Positions 1 to 8,906 are shown, counted from the stretch's first letter. The stretch is 64,000 bases of DNA from Rhizobiales bacterium UBA1912 (GCA_002337455.1 DDGC01000030.1:1-64000); one strand, 5' to 3'. A program made the numbers and translations. Notes: generated by a model from the letters alone, not told the origin.

Positions 1-68
1 GCTTCGGTCTGCGATTCCGGCTTGCTGTCGGTCTCGGTCTTGGTCTGGTTGGCTGCCTTGGTGGCCAT
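1..68 (-). CDS. rpoD: RNA polymerase sigma factor RpoD, N-terminal fragment
   Basis: Only the first 22 or so codons lie in the window; the gene runs off the left edge on the minus strand. The peptide starts MATKAANQTKTETDSKPES, an acidic/polar lead-in like that of alphaproteobacterial primary sigma factors. The start has a clear AGGAGAG ribosome-binding site. The dnaG-rpoD order is conserved in this group, so the identification rests on synteny as much as on the short peptide. It would direct housekeeping transcription as the sigma-70 subunit. Confidence 0.7.
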   Translation of the reverse strand, partial: MATKAANQTKTETDSKPESQTE

Positions 69-270
69 ATAGTTCGCTCTCCTGAGCCGCACCATGGTTT
101 TGCGGCACTGGTGTCATCACCCGATGATCGCACTGGAACTGGAATTGAAAGACATCACAGGGTTAACAAATCGCTTCTTTGGTGCGAAACAACCCTGATT
201 CTGGCTCGAATCCATTTGCTGTAGGAGCGCTCCATACACGCAAAAGCGCACGGACACGAATCATCTTTTT

Positions 271-2193
271 TCAAAGACTCCGCGTCGCACGCCCGGATAG
301 CGAACCAAATCCCTCGATCAATGCCTCAGTACCGTCGACACTGGAAATCTGATTCTGGATGTCACGCAGCCGCTCGAATGCGTTTTCGCTCAGGTCTTCG
401 CCTAGCGCCAGTTCGGCTGCTTTAAGCTCCCTATTTAGTTGAACGGATTTGTAATGCAAGGCCAGCGAGTGTTTTAATCCGGTCTCGGCGTCCGATTGTG
501 CAGTATCGGCATCGGCCTGCCAGATGCCCTGCCGCGCCAATTGGCCGCGCATTTTGTCCAGCACGGGGCCGTGCCCGCGCGCGATCAGCGCTTCGAGTAT
601 CCCGTTGGGACCGAGATCGGGATGGACCGTCACGAGATCGAGAAACGCCGCAAGCACCTGACGAGCCGGCAAGGACTGGAATTCGATTTCCGCCAGCGCC
701 TCGAGCCTGGCCTGCGCCAGCTCTGGATGATTGACCAGACTCATCAGGATCACTGCTTCGCGCGGGATCACGCCCGGCGACGCCCCGCCCTTCAAGAGCC
801 GCGAATTGCGCAAGGTGTCCGAGACCAGCATCTTGGGGTTGCCGCGCTGACCCGTGCGCCGCTGGTCAAATCCGTTGTTGCGGCCCCCGCCCCTGTACTG
901 CCCGCGCGTCGAGATAAACAGCGACGATATTTTTTCATCGAACGCCTGGCTGTAATGGCGGCGCACCGAGACATCGGCGATCCGCGTCGCCCGTTCGCGC
1001 AACCGCGACTCCAGCGCCGCCCGCTGCTCTGGCGCTTCGGGAATGCCCCCTGCCGTTTCCATGGCCCACACGGCATCGGCCAGCGATCGACCGCCGGAAA
1101 TGAGATCGGCAAAGGCCTGCCGGCCCTGCTGCTTGATGAGATCGTCCGGATCGAGCCCGCCAGGCAGCGTTACAATCCTGATGCTCTTGCCCGGCTTAAG
1201 CAGCGGCAAGGCGATATCGACGGAACGCTCGGCCGCCCGCATGCCGGCGCTGTCGCCGTCAAAGCACAGCACCGGAATATCGGTCATCCGCCAGAGAAGG
1301 TTGAGATGATCTTCCGTCAGCGCGGTCCCCAGCGGCGCCACGGCGCCCTCGAACCCCGCCGCAACGGCGGCGATTACGTCGAGATAGCCCTCGACAACGA
1401 CCAACGGCTTTCCGTCATACCCGGCCTGCCGCGCTGCCTGCCCGTTATAGAGCGTCTGGCGCTTATGAAAGAGCTCGGTTTCCGGTGAATTGAGATATTT
1501 GGCCGCCACATCGGCGCTCAGTGCCCGGCCGCCGAAGGCGATGACCCGCCCGCGGAAATCGGTAATCGGAAACATCAACCGGTTGCGGAACCGGTCATAG
1601 GGCACCGGAATATCCTCGCCGTGCACCACCAGCCCCGTATCGATCATCTCGCGGCCCGAAACACCGTTGGCCGCCAGAAATTCTTTCAGCCCGTTGCGGC
1701 TGTCGGGCGCAAACCCGATCTTGAACCGCTGTTGCATGGCACCGGAAACGCCCCGCTCATGGAGATAACCCCGCGCCCGCGCGCCAACATTATGGGCTAG
1801 AGCCTCGACGAAATAGGTCGTCGCCAGTTCCATGACATCATAGAGCGAGCGCCGCGCCTCGGCCCGCTTTTCCGCTTGCTCATCGCGAGCCGGCATCGGG
1901 ACACCGGCCCGACCGGCCAGCAATTCCACGGCCTCGGGAAAGCTCATCCCGGTCTTTTCAGTCAGAAAGCGGAAATGGTCCCCGCTGACCCCGCACCCGA
2001 AACAATGATAGCGCCCGCGCCGGTCATCGGCATGGAAGCTGGGGCTCTTTTCGCCATGGAACGGGCAGCACGCCCACATATCGCCCTTGCCAGGCTGGGA
2101 TTTGCGCTTGTCCCATACGACATGTTCACCCACCACCTGCGTAATCGACAGGCGGTTCCGAATCTCGTCCAGAAAGTGATCGGAAAAGCGCAT
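271..2193 (-). CDS. dnaG: DNA primase DnaG
   Basis: Synthesises the RNA primers used at the replication fork with the replicative helicase. The 640-residue protein has the usual length. The N-terminal CHC2 zinc finger is visible (Cys43, His46, Cys64, Cys67 within CCPFHGEKSPSF...YHCFGCG). The TOPRIM catalytic core follows, with Glu268 in VVVEGYLDV and the DGDSAG acidic motif near residues 312-317. The C-terminal third is the less conserved helicase-interaction region. It is followed about 200 bp downstream by rpoD on the same strand, the old macromolecular-synthesis gene order. No strong ribosome-binding site precedes the chosen ATG, but the MRFSDHFLDEIRNR start matches the family. All catalytic residues appear intact. 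Confidence 0.97.
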   Translation of the reverse strand: MRFSDHFLDEIRNRLSITQVVGEHVVWDKRKSQPGKGDMWACCPFHGEKSPSFHADDRRGRYHCFGCGVSGDHFRFLTEKTGMSFPEAVELLAGRAGVPMPARDEQAEKRAEARRSLYDVMELATTYFVEALAHNVGARARGYLHERGVSGAMQQRFKIGFAPDSRNGLKEFLAANGVSGREMIDTGLVVHGEDIPVPYDRFRNRLMFPITDFRGRVIAFGGRALSADVAAKYLNSPETELFHKRQTLYNGQAARQAGYDGKPLVVVEGYLDVIAAVAAGFEGAVAPLGTALTEDHLNLLWRMTDIPVLCFDGDSAGMRAAERSVDIALPLLKPGKSIRIVTLPGGLDPDDLIKQQGRQAFADLISGGRSLADAVWAMETAGGIPEAPEQRAALESRLRERATRIADVSVRRHYSQAFDEKISSLFISTRGQYRGGGRNNGFDQRRTGQRGNPKMLVSDTLRNSRLLKGGASPGVIPREAVILMSLVNHPELAQARLEALAEIEFQSLPARQVLAAFLDLVTVHPDLGPNGILEALIARGHGPVLDKMRGQLARQGIWQADADTAQSDAETGLKHSLALHYKSVQLNRELKAAELALGEDLSENAFERLRDIQNQISSVDGTEALIEGFGSLSGRATRSL

Positions 2194-2261
2194 GACTGTT
2201 AGGTAAGCACTGGTTCGTGCTTTGTCACCTGCTCACACGCTTTCCCCCGCTATTCACAGGC

Positions 2262-2819
2262 TCAATGCCCCGCTTTGTAAAGGCGCCAGGCCAACCCCAG
2301 AAGGCCGAAAGAAAAGACCATCATCAGGATGCCGCCGACCATGACAAGCGCCACCGCGGCCTCGAGTGGCCAGAAGACAAGCAACAGCCCGAACAGCACG
2401 TAGAGGACGCCACTGAGCAGAACCGGCCAGATCTTCGCGTATAATTCGCGTTCGCGCACGATTACGACGATTTCCATAACGCCGACAAAGATCGCCTGAA
2501 ACGCGACAAGATAGACAAGGAATGCCGCCGTAATCAGCGTGCCCAGCAGCGGTGAAATGAGGATCAGGATACCCACGATGATCGACAGGGCATTGCGCAC
2601 CACGTCGAACCAGAAGTTCCCCGTCTTGCCGCCACCGAATGTGATGGCCCACAATCCCAGCACCCCATCGACAACGAACAGCGCCGCCGCGAACGTCGTG
2701 AGCACCAGCAGGGCCGCGCCGGGAAACAGCACGGCATAAATTCCTGCGAGCAGCATCAGCAGCCCGCGAAGCCCGGTCAGTATGGATGGAAAACGAGACG
2801 ATTTCTTTTCTTCAGGCAT
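2262..2819 (-). CDS. HdeD-family (DUF308) membrane protein
   Basis: A 185-residue, very hydrophobic protein with about six predicted membrane segments arranged as three hairpins (for example GLLMLLAGIYAVLFPGAALL and IIVGILILISPLLGTLITAA). This pattern and the repeated Gly/Pro turn between paired helices match the HdeD/DUF308 family of inner-membrane proteins, linked in enterobacteria to acid resistance. A short charged N-terminus (MPEEKKSSRF) lies before the first helix. It sits between dnaG and yqeY on the same strand with about 60 bp gaps. The molecular function is not known; a stress-related role is inference from the family. Confidence 0.8.
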   Translation of the reverse strand: MPEEKKSSRFPSILTGLRGLLMLLAGIYAVLFPGAALLVLTTFAAALFVVDGVLGLWAITFGGGKTGNFWFDVVRNALSIIVGILILISPLLGTLITAAFLVYLVAFQAIFVGVMEIVVIVRERELYAKIWPVLLSGVLYVLFGLLLVFWPLEAAVALVMVGGILMMVFSFGLLGLAWRLYKAGH

Positions 2820-2881
2820 GATAGTCCCTCAAGCCGCAAACAACTTGAGAACCATACGCCTGATATTTAACGGGGAAAAGA

Positions 2882-3334
2882 TCAGGCGCCCAATTGCGCC
2901 TTGACCTGTTTGGAGGCCTGCCCGAAATCAATTTGACCGGGATATTTGGCCTTGAGCACGCCCACGACCTTGCCCATGTCGCGCAGTCCTTCGGCCCCGG
3001 TTTCGGCAATGGCTCCCTTGATAGCCGCATCGACCTCGGCTTCGGTCAGGGGTTTGGGCAGGAACTCCTTGATGATCTCGATTTCCTCGCGCTCCTGCGC
3101 TTCGAGTTCAGGCCGCCCGTTCTGGCCATAAATAACCGCCGATTCCTCGCGCTGCTTGACCATCTTTTGCAGGATGGCGAGGATATCCTCATCCGCGATA
3201 CCATCCTTGCCCTCGCCACGCGCCGCGATTTCGCGGTCCTTGATGGCGGCATTGATGAGTCGCAGCGTCGTCGTCCGGCGGCCGTCGCGCGACTTCATGG
3301 CGTCCTTCATGGCAGCACTGATCTGATCGCGCAT
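2882..3334 (-). CDS. yqeY: GatB/YqeY domain protein
   Basis: A 150-residue stand-alone YqeY protein, helical throughout, related to the tail domain of the amidotransferase subunit GatB and thought to bind tRNA. Recognisable features are the MRDQISAAMKDAMKSRD start, the TLRLINAAIKDREI segment, and the conserved FLPKPL and GLRDMGKVVG blocks towards the C-terminus. An upstream in-frame ATG would add 67 residues with no family match, so the MRDQ start was chosen. It diverges from carA, a neighbourhood widely kept in Rhizobiales. It is not the full GatB: the kinase/transamidase core is absent. Confidence 0.93.
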   Translation of the reverse strand: MRDQISAAMKDAMKSRDGRRTTTLRLINAAIKDREIAARGEGKDGIADEDILAILQKMVKQREESAVIYGQNGRPELEAQEREEIEIIKEFLPKPLTEAEVDAAIKGAIAETGAEGLRDMGKVVGVLKAKYPGQIDFGQASKQVKAQLGA

Positions 3335-3468
3335 GATCGGTTTCCCTTGTGGTTTGTTGTCCTGTTTTGGTGCCGTTCCTATAGCCCAAGCGTGTCCGCA
3401 AAGCCAATCGCTTGCCCAATTGAGGCTAAGTCCTTGATTTTCAATATTTTCAATTCCAAAGGACTCAG

Positions 3469-3497
3469 TTGACCGCGCGATGCCCTTCAAATAGGTT
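3469..3497 (+). promoter_or_regulatory. Candidate sigma-70 promoter of carA
   Basis: TTGACC at 3469-3474 and TAGGTT at 3492-3497 are separated by 17 bp, about 145 bp before the carA start. The -35 box is strong and the -10 weak. No operator is identified. Confidence 0.4.
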
Positions 3498-3571
3498 CGC
3501 GCAAATTCATTTATAGGGCGGAGCAGAACCACCAAACGGCGAGCATGGCCGGAGGTTCCGCGCGCCTGAAC

Positions 3572-3625
3572 TGGAGCGCTTCCAAGCGCGACAAAACAAA
3601 GTCATAGAGCCGTATGGCTCTAATG
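3572..3625 (+). repeat. Shortened copy of the dispersed palindromic repeat
   Basis: Reads GGAGCGCTTCC-AAGCGCGACAAAACAAAG followed by AGAGCC-gtat-GGCTCT. It keeps both ends of the element seen at 8825 and 52854 but lacks the central GGATAAGTGG...CCACTTATCC hairpin, as if the hairpin had been deleted. Confidence 0.55.
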
Positions 3626-3645
3626 CATGAAAATGGAGAAGCCCC

Positions 3646-4833
3646 GTGTCCGGTTGGAAAGAATCCGCCCCCACCGCAGTCCTCATCCTTCGTGACGGGA
3701 CGCGCCTTGAGGGTCGAGGCATCGGCGCTGTGGGCACGGCAGCCGGCGAAGTGTGTTTTAACACCGCCATGACCGGTTATCAGGAAATCCTGACCGACCC
3801 CTCATATGCCGGCCAGATCATCACTTTCACCTTCCCCCATATCGGCAATGTCGGCGCCAATGATGAAGACATCGAGACCGTCAACATGGCCGCTGCCTCG
3901 GGCATACGCGGCGCAGTCATCAAGGCCGATGTCACCAGCCCGTCCAACTACCGCGCCGCCGAACGGCTCGATACCTGGCTCAAGAAACGCGGCATCATCG
4001 GCATCGCCGGGCTCGATACCCGGGCGCTGACGGCACTGATCCGTGAAAAGGGCATGGCCGACGCCGTCATCGCCCACGCCCCGGACGGCAATTTCGACGA
4101 TGCGGCGCTCAAGGTCGAACTTGACCAGTTCCCGGGCCTCGAAGGTCTCGACCTCGCCAAGGAGGTTTCGACCACCCAGACCTACAAATGGGACGAGACC
4201 CGCTGGCGGCTGGGCGAGGGCTATGGCCGTGTCGAAAACCCCGACTTTCACATCGTCGCCATCGATTACGGCGCCAAGCGCAACATCCTGCGCTGCATCG
4301 CCGACCAGGGCGCTCGCGTGACGGTCGTTCCGGCCAGTGCGACGGTCGAGGACATCATGAGCCACAATCCCGATGGCATATTTCTCTCCAACGGCCCTGG
4401 TGATCCGGCGGCCACGGGCGAGTACGCTGTGCCCACGATCCAGAAGGTCATGGAAACCGGCAAGCCGGTGTTCGGCATCTGCCTTGGCCACCAGCTTTTG
4501 GGCCTCGCTCTCGGCGGCAAGACCCAGAAAATGCACCAGGGCCATCATGGCGCCAACCACCCGGTCAAGGATTTGACCACCGGCAAGGTCGAGATCACCT
4601 CGATGAACCATGGCTTTGCCGTGGATCGCGATAGCCTGCCCGCCGGTGTGGTCGAAACCCATACCTCGCTGTTTGACGGATCGAACGCCGGCCTCGCCGT
4701 CGAGGGCAAGCCGATCTTTTCGGTCCAGTATCACCCCGAGGCATCCCCCGGTCCCCACGACGCCCACTACCTCTTCAAGCGCTTCATCAATCTGGTGCGC
4801 GAGCAAAAGGGCATGGAAGCCGTCGCCGAATAG
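3646..4833 (+). CDS. carA: Carbamoyl-phosphate synthase small chain (glutaminase)
   Basis: Supplies ammonia from glutamine to CarB for carbamoyl phosphate, the common precursor of arginine and pyrimidines. The 395-residue length is normal. The N-terminal CPSase small-chain domain (ILRDGTRLEGRGIGA, TAMTGYQEILTDPSY) is followed by a class I glutamine amidotransferase domain with the nucleophile elbow GICLGHQLLGLALGG and the catalytic His/Glu in SVQYHPEASPGP. The start MSGWKESAPTAVLIL follows a GGAGAAG ribosome-binding site. Its partner carB lies about 8 kb downstream rather than adjacent, so the two chains must be made from separate transcripts. Confidence 0.98.
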   Translation: MSGWKESAPTAVLILRDGTRLEGRGIGAVGTAAGEVCFNTAMTGYQEILTDPSYAGQIITFTFPHIGNVGANDEDIETVNMAAASGIRGAVIKADVTSPSNYRAAERLDTWLKKRGIIGIAGLDTRALTALIREKGMADAVIAHAPDGNFDDAALKVELDQFPGLEGLDLAKEVSTTQTYKWDETRWRLGEGYGRVENPDFHIVAIDYGAKRNILRCIADQGARVTVVPASATVEDIMSHNPDGIFLSNGPGDPAATGEYAVPTIQKVMETGKPVFGICLGHQLLGLALGGKTQKMHQGHHGANHPVKDLTTGKVEITSMNHGFAVDRDSLPAGVVETHTSLFDGSNAGLAVEGKPIFSVQYHPEASPGPHDAHYLFKRFINLVREQKGMEAVAE

Positions 4834-4836
4834 CCT

Positions 4837-5235
4837 TTAGAGGTGCCGGGTCTCGCTTGGCACCTCCCACCAATTGTCGTTGAGCCCGTCATAATAGGTG
4901 ACGGGCGCCGCGATGACTTCTTCGGGTGTCGCGTCATCGAGGCACGCGACATTGATCGAAACGCTCTCCCCGTCGTTCCACTCGGCAGCCGCCACGCGCC
5001 CGAACGGCGTGATCCCGCATCCCGGACAGAACAATGCTGTCCCCGCGCGGTTGGGAACCATCGTTTCCTCGCCCGCCAGCGCCCGAAACGCCTCGGGCTT
5101 GACGCTCGCACTCCACCACCGCCGCTTGCGGCAGCTGGTGCAGTTGCATTTCCCCGTGCCCGCCGACAGGTCGATATCGGCCTCGAACCGCACTGCCCCG
5201 CACTGGCAGCTACCGTGATAGGTCTTTGTGGTCAT
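4837..5235 (-). CDS. GFA/CENP-V family zinc protein
   Basis: A 132-residue protein of the glutathione-dependent formaldehyde-activating (GFA) fold. It carries the zinc-binding cysteine pattern: SCQCGAVRF near residues 9-17, CNCTSCRKRRWW near 30-41 and FCPGCGITPFG near 69-79. Members are small cytoplasmic proteins. Only some convert the formaldehyde-glutathione adduct, so the reaction here is not assured. The MTTKTYHGSCQCG start fits the family. It converges with carA with only a few bases between the stop codons and no obvious terminator between them. Confidence 0.88.
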   Translation of the reverse strand: MTTKTYHGSCQCGAVRFEADIDLSAGTGKCNCTSCRKRRWWSASVKPEAFRALAGEETMVPNRAGTALFCPGCGITPFGRVAAAEWNDGESVSINVACLDDATPEEVIAAPVTYYDGLNDNWWEVPSETRHL

Positions 5236-5325
5236 TGATGATCTCCGCGTTGCAATACCGGGATCATGGCATGGCTCTGTGTCACACGCTGTCAGCAGAC
5301 CGCCGGAGACATTTCCACACGACGA

Positions 5326-5343
5326 CTGTCATAATTTGACCAA
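5326..5343 (+). promoter_or_regulatory. Weak Pho-box-like sequence
   Basis: CTGTCAT followed after four bases by TGACCAA. The first heptamer matches the classical PhoB half-site exactly; the second matches poorly. It lies about 200 bp upstream of a phosphate-releasing nucleotidase. Confidence 0.2.
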
Positions 5344-5367
5344 ACGATAAAAAAGGAGGACCTTATT

Positions 5368-5426
5368 CGCGCTTCCAGGATAAGTGGCTACCGGTTATCC
5401 GGTTCGGAAGCGCGATACAAAAGACT
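5368..5426 (+). repeat. Dispersed palindromic repeat, copy 1
   Basis: Outer stem CGCGCTTCC/GGAAGCGCG (5368-5376 with 5406-5414) encloses GGATAA/TTATCC, followed by a run like ACAAAAGACTG. It is the same element as the copies at 8825, 11727 and 52854. Confidence 0.75.
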
Positions 5427-5537
5427 GCGCGCGCGTCATCGGGCCGTCAGAAAACTGCGGCAAATGGGGAGGACGAGCGCGCTTAGCATCGCTTTTCGAT
5501 GATTCACAAAACCCCAGCGTCCTTTCGGAGGGACATC

Positions 5538-7526
5538 ATGCATCACAAACTTTCAATCAGCCGCCGCGCCTTTCTTGCAGGCACGGCTTCGGTCGGCGCA
5601 GTCGCCGTCGTCATGCATCCCTTTGCAGCGATGGCGCAGGCCAATCAGGCCCATCTGCGCATCCTCGAAACCACCGACATTCACGTCAACCTGCTGCCCT
5701 ACGACTATTACGCCGACCGCGAAGACAACACGCTCGGCATGGCCCGCACCGCTTCGATCATCGAGACCATTCGCGCCGAAGCCGGTAACGCGATCCTGCT
5801 CGACAATGGCGACATGCTCCAGGGCAGCCCGATGGGCGACTATGTGGCCTACGAGCGCGGCGTCGACGATCAGGACATCCACCCCACCATCGCCGCAATG
5901 AATGCGCTGGGCTACGACGCCGGTACCATCGGCAACCACGAATTCAACTACGGCCTCGAATTCCTCGAAGCCGCAATTGCCGGTGCGCAATTCCCCGTCG
6001 TTCTCGCCAACGTCGTGCGCGGCGAAACCCTGCCCGACAACATCGCCGACGACGACACGCTGTTTGAGCCCTATGTCATCGTCGAAAAGGAACTGACCGA
6101 CGGGGCTGGCGAAACCCAGACCATCCGCATCGGGCTGATCGGCTTCGTCCCGCCCCAGATTATGACCTGGGATTCCGCGCATCTGACCGGCAAGGTCGCC
6201 CCGCGCGACATCATCGAAACGGCCGAGCACTATGTGCCCATCATGCGCGAAGAAGGCGCCGACATCATCGTCGCCATGAACCATGGCGGCATCACGGGCG
6301 GGCAAGCGACCCCGATGATGGAAAACGTTTCGCTCCAGCTCGGTGCCATCGAAGGCATCGATGTGGTTCTCGCTGGCCATCAGCATCTCGTCTTCCCCGG
6401 CCCCGACTATGAGGGCATCGAGGGCGTCGATATCGAAGCCGGTACGCTCAACGGCACGCCTGCCGTCATGGCCGGCTTCTGGGGCAGCCATATGGGCCTT
6501 ATCGACCTTCTGCTCGAGGTTGACGATGCCGGCACCTGGTCGGTGCTCTCGCACACCTCCGAAGCACGCCCGATCTATCAGCGTGTCGATGGCGCCGTCA
6601 CCCCGACGGTTGAGTCGGACGGCACAGTTACCGAAGCGGTCGATACAGAGCATCAGGCCACGCTCGACTACGTCCGCCGTGCCGTGGGTGAAACCGCCGC
6701 TCCGCTGCACTCATACTTCGCGCTGGTGGCCGACGATCCGTCTGTCCAGATCGTCAACATCGCCCAGAAAGCCTATATCGAACAGATGATGGCCGGCACC
6801 GAATGGGAAGGCATCCCGATCATCTCGGCTGCCGCACCGTTCAAGGCAGGCGGCCGTGGCGGTCCGGACTATTACACCGACGTCCCCGTCGGCCCGGTTG
6901 CCATCCGCAACGTTGCCGATCTCTACCTCTACCCAAACACCATCCAGGCCGTGCTGCTCACCGGCGCGGACGTCAGGGAATGGCTCGAACGCTCCGCCGG
7001 CATCTTCAACCAGGTCGAAGCCGGATCGAGCGATGCCCCGCTCATCAACCCCTCGTTCCCGTCCTACAATTTCGACGTGATCGACGGCGTGAGCTACAAG
7101 ATCGACGTTTCCCAGCCGTCCAAATATGCCTCCGATGGCAGCGCGGTGGAAAACCCCGATGCCCAGCGCATCGTCGATCTGACGTTTGACGGCCAGCCCA
7201 TCGACCCCGAAGCCCAGTTCGTGGTTGCCACCAACAACTACCGCGCTGGCGGTGGTGGCAGCTTCCCCGGCATCGGCCCCGACAAGATCATCTTCATGGG
7301 TCCCGATACCAACCGCGACCTGATCGTGCGCTACATCGTCGAACAGGGCACCATCGACCCGGCTGCGGACAGCAACTGGTCACTGGCCGAGATCGGCGGG
7401 GCAACTGTGCTCTTCGAAACCGGCCCTGCCGCCGAACAGCACCTTGCCGACGTGACGGCTGTCTCGATCGAACCGACCGGCGAAACCAGCGAAGCTGGTT
7501 TCGGCGTCTATCGCATCACGCTCTAG
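5538..7526 (+). CDS. cpdB: 2',3'-cyclic-nucleotide 2'-phosphodiesterase/3'-nucleotidase, Tat-exported
   Basis: Periplasmic enzyme that opens 2',3'-cyclic nucleotides and then removes the 3'-phosphate, salvaging RNA breakdown products. The 662-residue precursor starts with a twin-arginine signal (ISRRAFLAGTASVGAVAVV, then AMAQA cleavage). A metallophosphoesterase domain follows, with ETTDIHVN, DNGDMLQGSP, GNHEFNYG, MNHGG and AGHQHLVFPG metal-binding blocks. A 5'-nucleotidase C-terminal substrate domain ends near NNYRAGGGGSFPG. An upstream in-frame ATG at 5499 exists, but the start at 5538 has a GGAGGGA ribosome-binding site and puts the SRR signal at the usual place. Enterobacterial CpdB is Sec-exported, so the Tat signal is a notable difference. 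It is probably monocistronic. Confidence 0.92.
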   Translation: MHHKLSISRRAFLAGTASVGAVAVVMHPFAAMAQANQAHLRILETTDIHVNLLPYDYYADREDNTLGMARTASIIETIRAEAGNAILLDNGDMLQGSPMGDYVAYERGVDDQDIHPTIAAMNALGYDAGTIGNHEFNYGLEFLEAAIAGAQFPVVLANVVRGETLPDNIADDDTLFEPYVIVEKELTDGAGETQTIRIGLIGFVPPQIMTWDSAHLTGKVAPRDIIETAEHYVPIMREEGADIIVAMNHGGITGGQATPMMENVSLQLGAIEGIDVVLAGHQHLVFPGPDYEGIEGVDIEAGTLNGTPAVMAGFWGSHMGLIDLLLEVDDAGTWSVLSHTSEARPIYQRVDGAVTPTVESDGTVTEAVDTEHQATLDYVRRAVGETAAPLHSYFALVADDPSVQIVNIAQKAYIEQMMAGTEWEGIPIISAAAPFKAGGRGGPDYYTDVPVGPVAIRNVADLYLYPNTIQAVLLTGADVREWLERSAGIFNQVEAGSSDAPLINPSFPSYNFDVIDGVSYKIDVSQPSKYASDGSAVENPDAQRIVDLTFDGQPIDPEAQFVVATNNYRAGGGGSFPGIGPDKIIFMGPDTNRDLIVRYIVEQGTIDPAADSNWSLAEIGGATVLFETGPAAEQHLADVTAVSIEPTGETSEAGFGVYRITL

Positions 7527-7548
7527 AATCGACCTGAAGTGAAATCTA

Positions 7549-7751
7549 GATTCCGGAACAACGGCTTGGCCCGCGTTCCGGAATCAAAAGCAAAGGCGAG
7601 CCTCAAGTCTTCGGACCTGGGGCCCGCACTTTTTGCATCGCTATCTGGCGAGAAACGCCTTGGCCAAACCGGTTGGGCGTCGCGCAATCGGAGCGCCACG
7701 AACAAACGAAATCCGATTCCGGTTCAAGGTGCTATGACCGTAACCGGAATC
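7549..7751. repeat. Pair of GATTCCGG hairpins bounding an intergenic element
   Basis: Two strong perfect palindromes share the arm GATTCCGG. One is GATTCCGGAAC/GTTCCGGAATC (7549-7559 with 7575-7585, 11 bp). The other is GATTCCGGTT/AACCGGAATC (7715-7724 with 7742-7751, 10 bp). They lie about 130 bp apart in the 269 bp between two convergent genes. The sequence between them shows no gene. It could be a bidirectional termination zone or a REP/BIME-like mobile remnant. Confidence 0.6.
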
Positions 7752-7795
7752 TGACCCCTCGATTGCCTCATCCTGATTCTCAAGATGAAGCTGAG

Positions 7796-8707
7796 CTAAA
7801 ACCCACCAGAAAACGTATCGCACGCCCCGACATTGCCGGTGCTGTACCCGCGCTCGAACCATTCCTGGCGCTGGGCCGAGGAGCCATGCGTAAAGGTCTT
7901 GGGAAGGACCACGCCCTGCGTCCGGCGCTGGATGGCGTCATCCCCGATCTGCTCGGCGGCATTGATCGCCTCTTCGATGTCGCCGTTCTCGAGCAGGTTT
8001 TCCTCGCCGACATAACTCGCCCAGATGCCGGCATAGCAATCGGCCTGCAATTCGATCCGCACCGAATAGGCGTTTGCCTCCTCTTCGCTCATCGACTGTA
8101 TGGCGCGTGAATATTCCGGCAGGACCCCCACAAGGTTCTGCACGTGATGCCCGATCTCATGGGCAATGACATAAGCCTGCGCGAAATCCCCCGGAGCACC
8201 GAACTGGCTGCGCAGCGTTTCATAGAACGAGAGGTCGATATAAACGTTCTGGTCGCCCGGGCAGTAGAACGGTCCCGTGCGCGCATCAGCCAGCCCGCAG
8301 GCCGACCGATCGGTACCAGTGAACAGCACGACTGTTGCCGGTTCATAAGTCATGCCGTTTTCGGTGAACACCTCGGCCCACAGATCCTCGGTGTCCTGAA
8401 CGACAACGGCAACGAAATCTGCAAGGTCGTCCTCCCCCGCATAGGGAAGTGGGCGCGACACCGATCCCGAACCACTGGTGCCCGTCCCCAGGCTGCCATC
8501 GAGCAGCGACATGGGGTTAATCCCAAGCGCCACCCCGATAATCAGGACAATGACGATGACCCCGATCCCCATTCCGCCGCCGGACCGCCCGCCGGTGGGA
8601 ATGCGAAATCCCGATCCGCCCATGCCTCCCGAGCGGCGGAACATGCCACCGCTGCTGCCACGCCGGTCTTCGATATTGGAAGATCGCTTACGCCCCTGCC
8701 ACTTCAT
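7796..8707 (-). CDS. Putative neutral zinc metallopeptidase (YpfJ family)
   Basis: A 303-residue protein of the PF04228 putative neutral zinc metallopeptidase group. A basic, Gly/Arg-rich cytoplasmic lead (MKWQGRKRSSNIEDRRG and several GG runs) is followed by one membrane helix near residues 46-63 (IGVIVIVLIIGVALGI). The rest is expected outside the membrane. The zinc motif HEIGHHVQ is plain near residues 186-193, with the downstream glutamate in ELQADCYAGIWA. Four cysteines (SACGL, FYCPG, DCYAG, GACDT) could form disulphides. The substrate is unknown for the family. It is convergent with cpdB. Confidence 0.88.
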   Translation of the reverse strand: MKWQGRKRSSNIEDRRGSSGGMFRRSGGMGGSGFRIPTGGRSGGGMGIGVIVIVLIIGVALGINPMSLLDGSLGTGTSGSGSVSRPLPYAGEDDLADFVAVVVQDTEDLWAEVFTENGMTYEPATVVLFTGTDRSACGLADARTGPFYCPGDQNVYIDLSFYETLRSQFGAPGDFAQAYVIAHEIGHHVQNLVGVLPEYSRAIQSMSEEEANAYSVRIELQADCYAGIWASYVGEENLLENGDIEEAINAAEQIGDDAIQRRTQGVVLPKTFTHGSSAQRQEWFERGYSTGNVGACDTFSGGF

Positions 8708-8824
8708 GTCCGTGCCTCGCTGCCTCTCGCTTCAACGGCCAGTATAGCCTTCCCGTTCCGCGTCAGGCAGCCCTATTGATGGCAATCGCCCGGCTTGACA
8801 GCGGTGGCGCGCGCGCGCCGTAAT

Positions 8825-8889
8825 AGAGCGTTTCCAGGATAGGTGGGCACCACTTGTCCGGTTCGGAAGCGCGACAAAACAAAGACTGT
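8825..8889 (+). repeat. Dispersed palindromic repeat, copy 2
   Basis: AGAGCGTTTCCAGGATAGGTGG-gca-CCACTTGTCC followed by GGTTCGGAAGCGCGACAAAAC and AAAGACT. It lies just upstream of the aidB-like gene. Confidence 0.8.
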
Positions 8890-8906
8890 TAGCGGGGGAG
8901 AATACG

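Larger units (their letters stand above)
3335..3645. other. Divergent intergenic region, yqeY/carA
   Basis: 311 bp without a gene. It contains the carA promoter candidate and a shortened copy of the dispersed repeat (entries below). The stem AGAGCC-gtat-GGCTCT lies at 3606-3621 directly before carA. No riboswitch was recognised. Confidence 0.6.
5236..5537. other. Intergenic region before cpdB
   Basis: 302 bp holding two CTGTCA motifs (5289-5294 and 5326-5331), a copy of the dispersed repeat and the cpdB ribosome-binding site. No coding sequence was seen. Confidence 0.5.
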
